This document shows, piece after piece, positions 51,120 to 59,633 of a DNA stretch of 64,000 nucleotides. This stretch comes from Dethiosulfovibrio peptidovorans DSM 11002 (GTDB lineage: Bacteria > Synergistota > Synergistia > Synergistales > Dethiosulfovibrionaceae): NCBI RefSeq assembly GCF_000172975.1, contig NZ_ABTR02000001.1:1278501-1342500 (forward strand), read 5' to 3'. How positions within the stretch are numbered: the first letter of the stretch is position 1; each line of letters begins with the position of its first letter. Both the position numbers and the translations under genes were made by a program. The notes beneath the pieces were generated by a model. It ran no database searches, was not told the origin of the DNA, and worked only from the letters and a program-made list of their open reading frames with translations.

Positions 51120-52514
51120 GTGGAGAAAAAGCGTTGGTATAATAAGCTTCCCAATCCGTATGTCCTTCTTTTCATGATCATAATAGTGGCAGGGATAATG
51201 ACCTACATCGTTCCGGCCGGGGAGTTCGATAGGGCCCAGGTGGGTACCCGTATGGGAGTGGTCGCCGGTACCTATCATCACGTGGAGCAGTCTCCCGTCG
51301 GTTTTTTCGACCTTTTCAAGGCCCTGCCCATGGGGATGGTCAAGGCGGCCAGCATCATATTCATCACCTTTATCTCCGGGGCCCTTTTCAATCTGCTTAA
51401 CGCCACCGGGGCTTTGGAGAACGCCGTGGGAGTGATAGTCCGTCGCATAGGGGTGAACAAGAGTAACCGTCTCATATGGCTTATGACTTTCGTGTTCGGA
51501 TTTCTAGGCGCTACGGTGGGTTTCGAGAACAACATAGCTCTGGTTCCCATAGCGGTTTTGGTGGCCCTGGCCCTCGGAGGGGATCTCATGGTGGGTGCGG
51601 GAATGGCCGTCGCCGGTATCGGGGTGGGATTCGCCACGTCGCCTATAAATCCCTACACCGTAGGTGTAGGAGCTGTCATAGCCGATCTCCCCATGTTCTC
51701 CGGGGCCCTGCTGAGGACCGGTTTTTGCCTGGCGAGTCTGGCTTTGGTGGCCCATCATACCTGTAGATATCTGGGTAAGATAAAGAAGAATCCCTCCGCC
51801 AGTCTGGTAGCGGGAATCGGCACTGATGGACTTTCGCTGACCCATCCCATAGAGGAATATTCCCTCTGCGGTAAGGACAAGATCGTCCTGACCTCCTTCG
51901 TTTTTGGGATGGCTACCATCCTGTTCGGCGTGTTCACCTGGGGATGGTATATTACCGAGATCTCGGCGGTCTTTATAATAATGGCGGTTGTGGCCGGGCT
52001 TTTGGCCGGTATGAACTCGGACGAGATTATAGCTAAGATGGTAAAGGGAGCGGGCGACATAGTGGGAGGAGCCTTGATCATAGGCGTGGCCAGAGGGATT
52101 CAGGTCATACTGGATGCCGGTCATATAGGCGATACCATAGTACAGACTCTGGCGGCTCCCCTTGCCGATCTGCCTGTCACCCTCTCTGCCATATTGATGA
52201 CGATGGTGCACAGCGTAATCAATTTCTTCATCCCCTCCGGCAGCGGACAGGCCATGGCCACTCTGCCTATAATGATCCCTCTCAGCGACCTTATAGGTAT
52301 GACCAGACAGACCGCCATACTGGCCTTCCAGGTGGGAGACGGAGTGATGAACCTCCTAGTACCGACTTTAGGAGGCCTTCTAGCCATGATCGCTTTGGCC
52401 AGGGTTCCCTTCGATCGCTGGTTCCGTTTCGCCTTCCCGCTGGCCCTGAAGATACTCGTCATGAGCTGGTTCTTCCTGGCGGTAGCGGTGGCGATAAATT
52501 GGGGTCCGGCGTAG
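51120..52514 (+). CDS. YfcC/DcuC-superfamily membrane transporter
   Basis: This 464-residue protein has about 12 to 13 membrane segments. Family features are the N-terminal LPNPYVLLFMIIIVAGIMTYIVPAG-like entry, the re-entrant SGALFNLLNATGALENAVG and NFFIPSGSGQAMATLPIM near the C-terminus. YfcC proteins are thought to take up basic or other amino acids or peptides; no substrate is proven. GTG 51120 follows GGGAG. An M20 amidohydrolase gene starts 15 bases after the stop, pointing to uptake plus hydrolysis of an N-acylated amino acid or dipeptide. Confidence 0.86.
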   Translation: MEKKRWYNKLPNPYVLLFMIIIVAGIMTYIVPAGEFDRAQVGTRMGVVAGTYHHVEQSPVGFFDLFKALPMGMVKAASIIFITFISGALFNLLNATGALENAVGVIVRRIGVNKSNRLIWLMTFVFGFLGATVGFENNIALVPIAVLVALALGGDLMVGAGMAVAGIGVGFATSPINPYTVGVGAVIADLPMFSGALLRTGFCLASLALVAHHTCRYLGKIKKNPSASLVAGIGTDGLSLTHPIEEYSLCGKDKIVLTSFVFGMATILFGVFTWGWYITEISAVFIIMAVVAGLLAGMNSDEIIAKMVKGAGDIVGGALIIGVARGIQVILDAGHIGDTIVQTLAAPLADLPVTLSAILMTMVHSVINFFIPSGSGQAMATLPIMIPLSDLIGMTRQTAILAFQVGDGVMNLLVPTLGGLLAMIALARVPFDRWFRFAFPLALKILVMSWFFLAVAVAINWGPA

Positions 52515-52529
52515 AGGGAGGTCGTCGTT

Positions 52530-53723
52530 TTGTCCGTTTCGAATTCGTTTAAAGGCCATTCCCGTGATATCGAGAGGAAGATAATAGACTGGTATCGTCA
52601 TCTGCACAGACATCCGGAGCTTTCCTTCAGGGAGATAGAGACGAGCCGTTGGATAGCCGAGAGGCTGGAGGAGATGGGAATCGACGATGTCCGAGTAGGG
52701 TGTGGCGATTTTTCCTCCGGCGTAGTGGCCGAGATAGGGAAAGAAGGACCTACCGTGGCACTTAGGGCCGATATGGATGCCCTTCCGGTCGTCGAGGATA
52801 CCGGGCTCTCTTTCGAGTCGGAGAACGTAGGGGTGATGCACGCCTGCGGACACGATGCCCATATGGCCATATTGCTCGGTGCCGCCGAGATACTTTCGTC
52901 GAGGGCTAGAGAACTTCCCGGTCGGGTCCGTCTCGTCTTTCAGCCTTCGGAGGAGGCCTCTGTGCCTCGATCCGGTGCGGATGCCATGGTAGATTCCGGC
53001 GTACTGGATGGAGTCGACGGCATATTCGGTCTTCACGTCTGGCAGCCTCTGGATTCGGGGATCCTCGGATGGTCAGACGGCCCCCTTATGGGATCCTCCG
53101 ATTTCTGGAAGGTCTCCATCGAGGGTAAGGGAGGTCACGGCGCCATGCCCCATCAGACGGCGGATCCTACAGTGGCCGCCGGAGCCTTCCTCATGGCGTT
53201 GCAGACTATCGCCAGTCGCCAGACCGATCCTCTCGACAGCGTTGTGGTCAGCGTGGGGAACCTGAGGGCGGGAGAGGCGTTCAACGTGATCCCCGACATG
53301 GTGACGATCGAGGGAACTGCCAGAACCCTCTCTAGGGAGATACGGGACGAGCTTCCGGGAAGGATCGAGACATTGGTGGTCAACACCGCTCGAGCCTTCG
53401 GATGCGGGGCGCGACTTGAATATCTCAAAAACCTGCCTCCGGTCATAAACGACGGGAAAATGGCCCGGCGGATTTCCGACGTCGCTTCGGGGCTCTTCGG
53501 AGAGGACAGGGTGAGAAAGATCCGTCCGACCATGGCGTCGGAGGATTTTAGTTTCTATCTCGAGAAGGTGCCGGGGGCCTTCGTATTCCTGGGAATGGGA
53601 GGTGAGGGAGGAGCGGACTGGCCCCATCATCACCCGAAGTTCAGGGTGAACGAGTCGGTCCTGGTCGACGGGGCCTCTCTCCTGTCGTCGGTGGCGTGGG
53701 ATTTTCTGGATAATAGAGATTGA
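52530..53723 (+). CDS. M20-family amidohydrolase / aminoacylase
   Basis: The 397-residue metallopeptidase-family enzyme has ALRADMDALPV, the metal site MHACGHDAHM (about 103-112), FQPSEEA with the catalytic Glu pair, and HGAMPHQTADP plus the C-terminal HHPKF. M20D amidohydrolases split N-acyl amino acids, aminobenzoyl-glutamate or hippurate-type substrates. TTG 52530 follows GGGAGG by ten bases. It is the second gene of the IclR-linked operon. The acyl group is unknown. Confidence 0.92.
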   Translation: MSVSNSFKGHSRDIERKIIDWYRHLHRHPELSFREIETSRWIAERLEEMGIDDVRVGCGDFSSGVVAEIGKEGPTVALRADMDALPVVEDTGLSFESENVGVMHACGHDAHMAILLGAAEILSSRARELPGRVRLVFQPSEEASVPRSGADAMVDSGVLDGVDGIFGLHVWQPLDSGILGWSDGPLMGSSDFWKVSIEGKGGHGAMPHQTADPTVAAGAFLMALQTIASRQTDPLDSVVVSVGNLRAGEAFNVIPDMVTIEGTARTLSREIRDELPGRIETLVVNTARAFGCGARLEYLKNLPPVINDGKMARRISDVASGLFGEDRVRKIRPTMASEDFSFYLEKVPGAFVFLGMGGEGGADWPHHHPKFRVNESVLVDGASLLSSVAWDFLDNRD

Positions 53724-53733
53724 TCCACAGGAG

Positions 53734-53768
53734 TCGGGCCCGGTTCAAAGAACCGAGCCCGATTTTTT
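53734..53768 (+). terminator. Intrinsic terminator after the amidohydrolase
   Basis: TCGGGC-CGGTTC pairs with GAACCG-GCCCGA around AAA, with one mismatch bulge, then TTTTTT. Confidence 0.9.
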
Positions 53769-53798
53769 ACCCTCGGTCCCTTGCCTCCGATGTTTTTA

Positions 53799-53816
53799 TG
53801 TGGTAATATTGCCACA
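53799..53816 (+). promoter_or_regulatory. Operator candidate for the ArsR-type repressor
   Basis: TGTGG-TAATATTG-CCACA is a near-perfect inverted repeat 17 bases before the arsR ATG, in the promoter/leader region, with the size and AT-rich core of ArsR/SmtB sites. The half-site TATGTGGT recurs at 54417, upstream of the permease gene. Confidence 0.65.
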
Positions 53817-53832
53817 CAAGGGAGGGGGTCCC

Positions 53833-54144
53833 ATGGCGGATAAGGATTGGACCGTCGCCGTTTTCAAGGCCTTGGCCCATCCCCTCAGACTGGAGATAGT
53901 CAGGAGGCTGGGCGTGGGCGAGGTTTGTGCTTGCGAGATAGCCCGGTGGTTCGAGTCGGATAGAACCACAGTCAGCAAGCATCTGGCTGTGTTGAGGGAT
54001 GCAGAGGTACTGAAGGATCGCAGAGAGGGACAGAAGATCCTGTATTCCATAGCTTTGCCCTGCGTCTCCGACATGATAAAGTGCGTCGACTCCGATCGAT
54101 GCGCATCTATTTGTCCTAATGGAGGTTGTCGAAATGACCGTTAA
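53833..54144 (+). CDS. ArsR-family metalloregulator
   Basis: This 103-residue winged-helix repressor has ALAHPLRLEIVRRL, the sensor-type VCACEIA (Cys32, Cys34) in the alpha-3 position, as in arsenite-sensing ArsR (ELCVCDL), and the recognition helix TTVSKHLAVLRDA. A Cys-rich tail (Cys84, 90, 94, 99) could add further ligands. ATG 53833 follows GGGAGGGGG. It overlaps the next gene by 11 bases. It likely represses its own operon and, through the second repeat, the permease gene. Confidence 0.9.
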   Translation: MADKDWTVAVFKALAHPLRLEIVRRLGVGEVCACEIARWFESDRTTVSKHLAVLRDAEVLKDRREGQKILYSIALPCVSDMIKCVDSDRCASICPNGGCRNDR

Positions 54145-54379
54145 GATTCAGATACTGGGGACAGGCTGTCCCAAGTGCAAGAAACTTGCTGAACTGGCCG
54201 AGGCCGCTGCAAAGGAGTTGGGTTTGGATTACTCCATGGAGAAGGTAACCGATATCTCCGAGATCCTGGAGTTCGGCGTGGCCGGTACGCCGGGATTGGT
54301 GGTAAACGATAAGGTGGTGGCGGCTGGAAGGATCCCGACCCCTCTGGCGGTCAAGAGACTCATCTCCGAGGCTCTTTAG
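54134..54379 (+). CDS. Small thioredoxin-fold redox protein with CPKC motif
   Basis: This is an 81-residue protein of the redox-active-disulfide (TM0996/MTH895) group: beta-start VKIQILGTGCPKCKK with Cys12 and Cys15, cis-Pro in VAGTPGLVVNDKVVAAG. Such proteins commonly lie next to ArsP/UPF0718-like permeases. ATG 54134 follows GGAGG and overlaps arsR. It may hand electrons to the arsenate reductase or bind metal for the permease. Confidence 0.88.
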   Translation: MTVKIQILGTGCPKCKKLAELAEAAAKELGLDYSMEKVTDISEILEFGVAGTPGLVVNDKVVAAGRIPTPLAVKRLISEAL

Positions 54380-54385
54380 GGTTGT

Positions 54386-54407
54386 AGGCCCCTCGAGGGC
54401 CTTTTTT
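54386..54407 (+). terminator. Intrinsic terminator after the redox protein
   Basis: AGGCCC pairs with GGGCCT around CTCGA, followed by TTTTTT. It separates the arsR part from the permease-arsC part. Confidence 0.8.
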
Positions 54408-54415
54408 TCGAGAAG

Positions 54416-54439
54416 ATATGTGGTGTTTATGTCACATAT
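54416..54439 (+). promoter_or_regulatory. Second ArsR-like operator upstream of the permease gene
   Basis: ATATGTG-GTGTTTATGT-CACATAT, a 7-base-arm repeat, 33 bases before the TTG at 54473. It shares TATGTGGT with the site at 53798, suggesting control by the same repressor and an independent promoter for permease-arsC. Confidence 0.55.
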
Positions 54440-54472
54440 GCAGGGGAAAATAAAGGAAAGAGGGTTCTTACA

Positions 54473-55636
54473 TTGGAGGATAAGAGGAAATTTGCGTGGA
54501 TATTAGGGGTGTTTCTCCTGGCCTACTGGCTTCCTATCGACTCTCAGGGAGTGCGGTCTGGTGCGGTGGAGGCCTTGGCGATGCTCCACGAGTACGCCAG
54601 GGAACACGTGCTCTTGTGTCTGATACCGGCTTTCTTTATCGCCGGGGCCATCTCCGTCTTCGTCAGTCAACAGGCGGTTATGAAATACCTGGGGGGTCAG
54701 GCTAAAAAATGGGTGGCCTATTCGGTAGCGGCGGTCTCCGGGACAATCCTGGCCGTGTGTTCCTGCACTGTGTTGCCTCTTTTCGCCGGTATATACAAAA
54801 GAGGAGCAGGTCTCGGCCCTGCCTCTGCGTTTCTGTATTCCGGACCGGCTATAAACGTGTTGTCGATCATTCTTACCGCCAGGGTCCTGGGGTTCCAGTT
54901 GGGTTTAGCTAGAGCAGTAGGAGCGATAATCTTTTCCGTGTTAATTGGAATTTCCATGGCGTTCATCTTCCGTGGTGAGGAGGAGGTGCGGCAGAAGGGT
55001 TTTGCCCAACTTCCCGACGACGGTTCCGAAAGACCCCTTTGGAAGACGGTTTGGCATATGGCCAGTATGGTGGTTTTTTTGGTCTTCGCCAACTGGGCTG
55101 CGCCGAAGGTTCCCGGTGGAGTCTGGGAGGCCGTTTATTCCGTCAAATGGTATGTAGCGGCGGCAGCCCTCCTCTCCACATTGGTCGCGACTTTCGTGTG
55201 GTTCAACAGGGACGAAAAAGAGGAATGGATGGGGTCTACCTTTGAGTATGCCCTACAGGTATTGCCGCTTTTATTTGGCGGGGTCCTGGTTGCTGGTTTT
55301 CTACTGGGACGGCCTGGACACGAGGCTCTTATCCCTAGCAGATGGGTAGCCTCTTTGGTGGGAGGAAACTCGGTGGGGGCCAATTTCTTCGCCTCCATCT
55401 CCGGGGCCTTCATGTACTTCGCCACCTTGACGGAGGTGCCTATACTCCAGGGGCTTCTGGGGTCCGGAATGGGGCAGGGACCAGCGCTGGCGCTTCTGCT
55501 GGCGGGGCCTGCACTTTCTTTGCCTAATATGCTGGTCATTAGAAGCGTCATTGGCACCAGAAAGACCGTTGTCTACGTGGGGTTGGTGGTCGTCATGTCC
55601 ACTATAGTGGGAACCATATTCGGGTATATCTCATGA
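54473..55636 (+). CDS. UPF0718 (ArsP/YraQ-like) permease
   Basis: The 387-residue membrane protein has about eight to ten segments. The marker CSCTVLPLFAGIYKRGAGLG (a CSC variant of the family's Cys motif) and FLYSGPAINVLSI match the DUF318 permeases, which include ArsP and YraQ. ArsP exports trivalent organoarsenicals. TTG 54473 follows AAAGAGGG by about ten bases. It is co-transcribed with arsC (four-base overlap). Arsenic substrate is likely from context, not proven. Confidence 0.85.
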   Translation: MEDKRKFAWILGVFLLAYWLPIDSQGVRSGAVEALAMLHEYAREHVLLCLIPAFFIAGAISVFVSQQAVMKYLGGQAKKWVAYSVAAVSGTILAVCSCTVLPLFAGIYKRGAGLGPASAFLYSGPAINVLSIILTARVLGFQLGLARAVGAIIFSVLIGISMAFIFRGEEEVRQKGFAQLPDDGSERPLWKTVWHMASMVVFLVFANWAAPKVPGGVWEAVYSVKWYVAAAALLSTLVATFVWFNRDEKEEWMGSTFEYALQVLPLLFGGVLVAGFLLGRPGHEALIPSRWVASLVGGNSVGANFFASISGAFMYFATLTEVPILQGLLGSGMGQGPALALLLAGPALSLPNMLVIRSVIGTRKTVVYVGLVVVMSTIVGTIFGYIS

Positions 55637-56052
55637 GGATATTGTTTCTGTGCACCGGGAATTCCTGTAGAAGTCAGATGGCGGAGGGTTGGGCCAGGCA
55701 CACATGGGGGGATCGATACACCGCCTTTTCCGCTGGATCGGCCCCTCATGGCCTGGACCCTCTGGCTGTAAGGGTTATGGCAGAGGCGGGAGTGGACATC
55801 TCCGGACATCGATCCAAGAGCGTTACAGAGTTTTTCGATTCGTCCATAGACCTGGTTATAACCGTTTGCGACAAGGCCAGAGGAACCTGTCCGGTCTTCC
55901 CCGGAGACGTCGATACGATTCATGCGGGATTCGAGGACCCTCCGGCATTGGCAAGAGAGGACCAGAGCGAGGAGGAGGCGTTGATCTTTTACCGAAGGGT
56001 TCGAGACGGGATCAAGGCCTTCGTGGAGGGCTTGCCCAAATTTGTAGGATGA
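55633..56052 (+). CDS. arsC: Arsenate reductase (thioredoxin-coupled, low-molecular-weight phosphatase fold)
   Basis: This 139-residue protein has the P-loop CTGNSCRS (Cys7-x5-Arg13) and redox cysteines in VITVCDKARGTCPVFPG (Cys79 and Cys86), the three-Cys design of the Bacillus/Staphylococcus-type arsenate reductase. It reduces arsenate to arsenite with electrons from thioredoxin. The thioredoxin reductase gene 115 bases away on the opposite strand could supply the electrons. ATG overlaps the permease stop by four bases. Confidence 0.93.
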   Translation: MRILFLCTGNSCRSQMAEGWARHTWGDRYTAFSAGSAPHGLDPLAVRVMAEAGVDISGHRSKSVTEFFDSSIDLVITVCDKARGTCPVFPGDVDTIHAGFEDPPALAREDQSEEEALIFYRRVRDGIKAFVEGLPKFVG

Positions 56053-56129
56053 TTGAGAGCTTCGCTAATTGGACCCTGTCTCGAACGGGTTCCGTCGGGG
56101 TGGCCTTGCGGAGGATTTATGGTTAATGC

Positions 56130-56160
56130 AGGTGGCGGTATCTAATAGATGCCGCCACCT
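56130..56160. terminator. Hairpin between arsC and trxB
   Basis: AGGTGGCGGTATCT pairs with AGATGCCGCCACCT (one G-T pair) around AAT. It lies between two convergent genes. There is no clear T-run in either direction. Confidence 0.6.
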
Positions 56161-56166
56161 ACATAA

Positions 56167-57111
56167 TTACCTGGTAAGTATGTAGTTTTCCGCTTCCACC
56201 GCTGCTATTGCGCCATCCGAGGCTGCTGTGACGACCTGCCGGAGGGTCTTTGTCCTGACGTCTCCTGCCACGTACACGCCCGGGCAGGATGTCTCCATCT
56301 TTTCGTTGGCTTTTATGAAGCCTTGGTCCATCTCGACCTGGCCCTGGAAGATTTGGGTCTTAGGCGTCAGTCCTACATAGGGGAAGACGATAAAGTCCTT
56401 CGTCCCCTCTCCAGGGAGGATAGTCCTCTGTTCTTTGGTCTTTACGTTTTCTATAACCATGGATGTCACGCAGTCCGTGCCTCCGATGGACTTGACGACC
56501 GAATCCCATATGAAGTCGAGGCATTTGCATTCGAAGGCTCTCTCCTGTATGGATTTAGCTGCTCTAAGCTGATCTCTTCTGTGGATCAAAGTCACCTTGT
56601 TGGCGAACTTGGTGAGGTACATGGCTTCCTCCACAGCGGAGTCTCCTCCGCCTACGACGTAGACGTCCTTGCCGATACAGTTGTTAGCGTCGCAGGTGGA
56701 ACAGAAGGAAATACCCTTGCCTATGAGTTCGGCTTCTCCGTCGCAACCGATTGGTTTGGGTTTTACCCCCGTGGCTATTATCACGCTTTTGGCGTGGTAC
56801 TCGTTCCTAAAGGTATGGACTATTTTATCCATCCCTGTGAGTTCGACCTCTTTTACTCCTGTAAGCTTGAATTTGCATCCAAACCTTTTGGCCTGTTTGT
56901 AAAAGAGGTTCATCAATTCCTCTCCGCCGACCCCTTCGGGAAAGCCAGGGTAGTTCTCTAGCCCCTGTGTGGAGGTTATCAATCCGCCGACCAATCCCTG
57001 TTCTATTACCAGGGTGTTAAGCCTAGCTCTTCCGCAGTATATCCCTGCCGTCAGTCCCGCTGACCCTGCTCCTATGATAACTACGTCGTAGTCCTCTTTC
57101 TTCTTAGCCAT
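56167..57111 (-). CDS. trxB: Thioredoxin reductase
   Basis: The 314-residue flavoprotein has FAD motif VVIIGAGSAGLTAGIYCGRA, NADP motif VYVVGGGDSAVEEAMYL and the redox pair CSTC (Cys137, Cys140) in SFCSTCDANN. It reduces thioredoxins or glutaredoxin-like proteins with NADPH. It is last in an apparent operon with the YeeE and TusA genes, so it may support sulfur relay as well as the arsenate reductase nearby. ATG follows AGGAGA. Confidence 0.94.
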   Translation of the reverse strand: MAKKKEDYDVVIIGAGSAGLTAGIYCGRARLNTLVIEQGLVGGLITSTQGLENYPGFPEGVGGEELMNLFYKQAKRFGCKFKLTGVKEVELTGMDKIVHTFRNEYHAKSVIIATGVKPKPIGCDGEAELIGKGISFCSTCDANNCIGKDVYVVGGGDSAVEEAMYLTKFANKVTLIHRRDQLRAAKSIQERAFECKCLDFIWDSVVKSIGGTDCVTSMVIENVKTKEQRTILPGEGTKDFIVFPYVGLTPKTQIFQGQVEMDQGFIKANEKMETSCPGVYVAGDVRTKTLRQVVTAASDGAIAAVEAENYILTR

Positions 57112-57124
57112 TAAGGACCTCTCC

Positions 57125-57655
57125 TCACATGAAGAATTTCACCAGCAGTTTGCTGCCCACGAAGGCCCCCAGAAACATGAACGCCAAATAGATCCATCCG
57201 GATAGGGCCATGGAGGCCACCCCGCTGAAAAGGGCTCCTATATTACATCCGAAGGCAATTCTTGCCCCGTATCCCATGAAGAGACCACCTAGAATGGCGG
57301 CGACCGCCTGTCTCAGGCTCTTTATCTTCTTTATCTTGAACTCCGATGCCAACAATGTCGCAAGGAGGGCTCCTACGATTATACCTATGTTTCTGATGCT
57401 TCCTCCGTTGGCCAATAATCCCTTGGATAACGCCTTTCCGTGACTACCAGCGTAGTATACCCATGTATCGACCGATCCTCCCAATGTCTCGTAGATCCAG
57501 GTTCCCCAAAGGGCGAAAGGAGATGTCACTCCCCAAGGTTTGCCGGATGAAGCGAAAATAGCGATGTTGAGGACCGCCAGGATAACCGCACCTGCGTAAT
57601 AAGGCCAAGGGGTTTTAAGGAAAAGCCTGTAGTATTTGTTATCCCTTATATTCAC
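57125..57655 (-). CDS. YeeE/YedE-family half-size membrane protein (C-terminal-half type)
   Basis: This protein of about 176 residues has four to five membrane segments and the YeeE signature GYGARIAFGCNIGALFSGVA with the conserved Cys. E. coli TsuA (YeeE) thiosulfate transporters have about 350 residues. This is one half; the gene at 57941 encodes the other type. GTG 57655 is the likely start although the ribosome-binding site is weak. The TusA gene ends ten bases upstream, giving operon order YeeE-TusA-YeeE-TrxB. Confidence 0.8.
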   Translation of the reverse strand: MNIRDNKYYRLFLKTPWPYYAGAVILAVLNIAIFASSGKPWGVTSPFALWGTWIYETLGGSVDTWVYYAGSHGKALSKGLLANGGSIRNIGIIVGALLATLLASEFKIKKIKSLRQAVAAILGGLFMGYGARIAFGCNIGALFSGVASMALSGWIYLAFMFLGAFVGSKLLVKFFM

Positions 57656-57665
57656 CTTTATCCAC

Positions 57666-57896
57666 TCATTTCGTCTTCTCGATCCAAATCTCCCACTGCC
57701 CGTCGTCAATCTCCTCTATCTCGCAGTTGTAACCCTCTTTGTTGGCCCACTCTGGGACGTTCTTTACCGCACAACTGTGATCGATCTCTATTGTTATGGT
57801 GTCGCCGACGGACATCTCGGCCATTTTCTTCTGAGCCTTTATAAGCGGTATGGGGCAGGCTTCCCCGAGGCAGTCGAGAGTGTATTCTTTCGCCAT
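57666..57896 (-). CDS. TusA-like sulfur carrier protein (1)
   Basis: This 76-residue protein has the TusA motif CLGEACPIPLIKAQKKM (Cys9, and the active Cys14 in CPIPL) and HSCAVKNVPEWA near the middle. TusA-type proteins carry sulfur as a persulfide. In thiosulfate uptake a TusA-like TsuB acts with YeeE/TsuA, exactly the gene pair seen here. ATG follows AAGGAGG. Confidence 0.93.
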   Translation of the reverse strand: MAKEYTLDCLGEACPIPLIKAQKKMAEMSVGDTITIEIDHSCAVKNVPEWANKEGYNCEIEEIDDGQWEIWIEKTK

Positions 57897-57940
57897 GGTG
57901 TGTGTCCTCCTTGGTTTTTTTTGTAAGATATGTCTATCGT

Positions 57941-58594
57941 TTATTTTTCTAGGCTTTTTCTGTTGCTAAACCAGTCTGCCAGGATGAAAAGCCCCATCAG
58001 AAGGCCAAATTGAACGACCAAAGCGGGGAACCATCCCAGTACGTCGGGAAGAAATATCTTTACGCTTCCATCGATAAATGTCGGTTTCCAGTAATTGAAG
58101 TCACGAGCTCCCCATACAGAGCCGACGATGAAGAATACCAGTGAGAGCCACTGCATAGAAAAGCCTTCTCCTACTCTCATCAGGGTTCCTGAAGCGCAGC
58201 CTCCTGCTATGACCATGCCTATCCCGAACATAAACGCTCCGATGGCTATGTGAACTCCCACAGGAGATATGTTCCCGGGAATAGGCTGCCCAGTTAGGCT
58301 GGCTTTGTACTGAATAGCCGCAAATCCTACAGTGGCCAGTGCGATGGCGACTATCACCGCCTTGGTTAGGTTCGTTCCACCAGTAAGAACCGGATCCCTC
58401 ATTGAAGCGGTGAAACAGAAACGAGAGGCTCTTAGGGTCAATCCCAGTAATATTCCAAAAAACCAAAAAGATGGGTTACTAGGACTGAAGTTGCTTAAAT
58501 AAAATCCTACAGCTACAATAACAACCAGTAAAAGAAGGGCGATTGGGAGCTGATTTGCCTTCTTCTTCCGGGTGGATCTCTTTGCTCTCTCCAC
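57941..58594 (-). CDS. YeeE/YedE-family half-size membrane protein (N-terminal-half type)
   Basis: This protein of about 217 residues starts with a basic cytoplasmic stretch (RAKRSTRKKKANQ) then five to six membrane segments, with ASRFCFTASMRDPVL and GGCASGTLMRVGEGFSMQW, the two conserved Cys positions of YeeE/YedE. Start GTG 58594 lies five bases after GGGAGGTGA; an ATG 39 bases upstream has no site. It is the first gene of the sulfur/selenium module, divergent from a LysR gene. Confidence 0.85.
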   Translation of the reverse strand: MERAKRSTRKKKANQLPIALLLLVVIVAVGFYLSNFSPSNPSFWFFGILLGLTLRASRFCFTASMRDPVLTGGTNLTKAVIVAIALATVGFAAIQYKASLTGQPIPGNISPVGVHIAIGAFMFGIGMVIAGGCASGTLMRVGEGFSMQWLSLVFFIVGSVWGARDFNYWKPTFIDGSVKIFLPDVLGWFPALVVQFGLLMGLFILADWFSNRKSLEK

Positions 58595-58727
58595 GTCTCT
58601 CACCTCCCTTCTGGTTAAATATTTAACTATCATGCTCTATGGTCATTATATTCTTTTCCTTAGTGAAGTAGTTAACGGATAAACTTATGCACCATCGCTC
58701 TTACCGATGGACAGGAGGGGACCGTAT

Positions 58728-59633
58728 TTGAATCAATCGACCATAAAGTATTTCCTTAACATAGTTGAGGAAAAGAGCATCTCCAAGGCCGCTCAAAAAC
58801 TCCATATGAGTCAGTCGGCATTAAGTCAGCAGCTTAAACAGCTTGAGGAAGAGATGGATACATTGCTTTTAGAGAGGAGCAATCATGGTATCTCCCTGAC
58901 AAAGTCGGGGGATCTCTTTTATTGCTATGCCCAGATATTCGAGGAGTTATACGAGAAGATGAGGTCCGAGATGGAGCTTCTGAAACATCGATCAATATCC
59001 GTTATCCGCGTGAGTTCATCCACCAGCATCTGCGAGTATCTTGTACCCTGTGCCTTGACGGCTTACCAGAGGAGAAATCCCTCTATTAGGTTCAACAACA
59101 TCTGTAACTATACCGAGGAGGTCCTGGAGGACGTCAGAAATTTTCGGTCCGATATAGGGTTCATCTCCCAGGAGAAGGGGAGTGACGAGGACCTTTTTGT
59201 GCACAAGTTGATGGACAATAGGTTGGCGATAATAAGTTCTCCAAAAAATAGAGCGATCGAAGATATCCGATCGCTCTGCGAGCTCGCTAACATGAACCTA
59301 TTGTTGTGTCCTAAAAAGTCCGGTCTTCGTGGAATAATAGATAAAGCTTTCTCCGATAACGGAGTGTCTCCGGAAAAACTGAACGTGGTAATGGAGATGG
59401 GCAGCTTAGAGGCATTGAAAGCATCTGTGGCGAACGATGATGGAGTTTCTATAGTTCCTTACGTTACAATTAAAAAAGAGCTTTATCTTGAGATGTTGAA
59501 ACAACATATTATTCCGGATGTGGACATGAGCTGCCCCGTCTCGATAGTCTATCATCGGTCGTCTCTTCAGATGCCCGAGTTGGATTCTTTTATAGAGTTT
59601 ATGCTTCATGAGGGGAAAGACAGTTTTTGCTGA
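58728..59633 (+). CDS. LysR-family transcriptional regulator of the YeeE-TusA module
   Basis: This 301-residue LysR regulator has HTH EKSISKAAQKLHMSQSALSQQ at about 13-33 and an effector domain. TTG 58728 follows AGGAGG nine bases upstream. It is divergent from the YeeE gene at 58594 (133-base gap), so it probably controls uptake and relay genes. Its 3' end overlaps the convergent TusA gene by 35 bases. Confidence 0.9.
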   Translation: MNQSTIKYFLNIVEEKSISKAAQKLHMSQSALSQQLKQLEEEMDTLLLERSNHGISLTKSGDLFYCYAQIFEELYEKMRSEMELLKHRSISVIRVSSSTSICEYLVPCALTAYQRRNPSIRFNNICNYTEEVLEDVRNFRSDIGFISQEKGSDEDLFVHKLMDNRLAIISSPKNRAIEDIRSLCELANMNLLLCPKKSGLRGIIDKAFSDNGVSPEKLNVVMEMGSLEALKASVANDDGVSIVPYVTIKKELYLEMLKQHIIPDVDMSCPVSIVYHRSSLQMPELDSFIEFMLHEGKDSFC

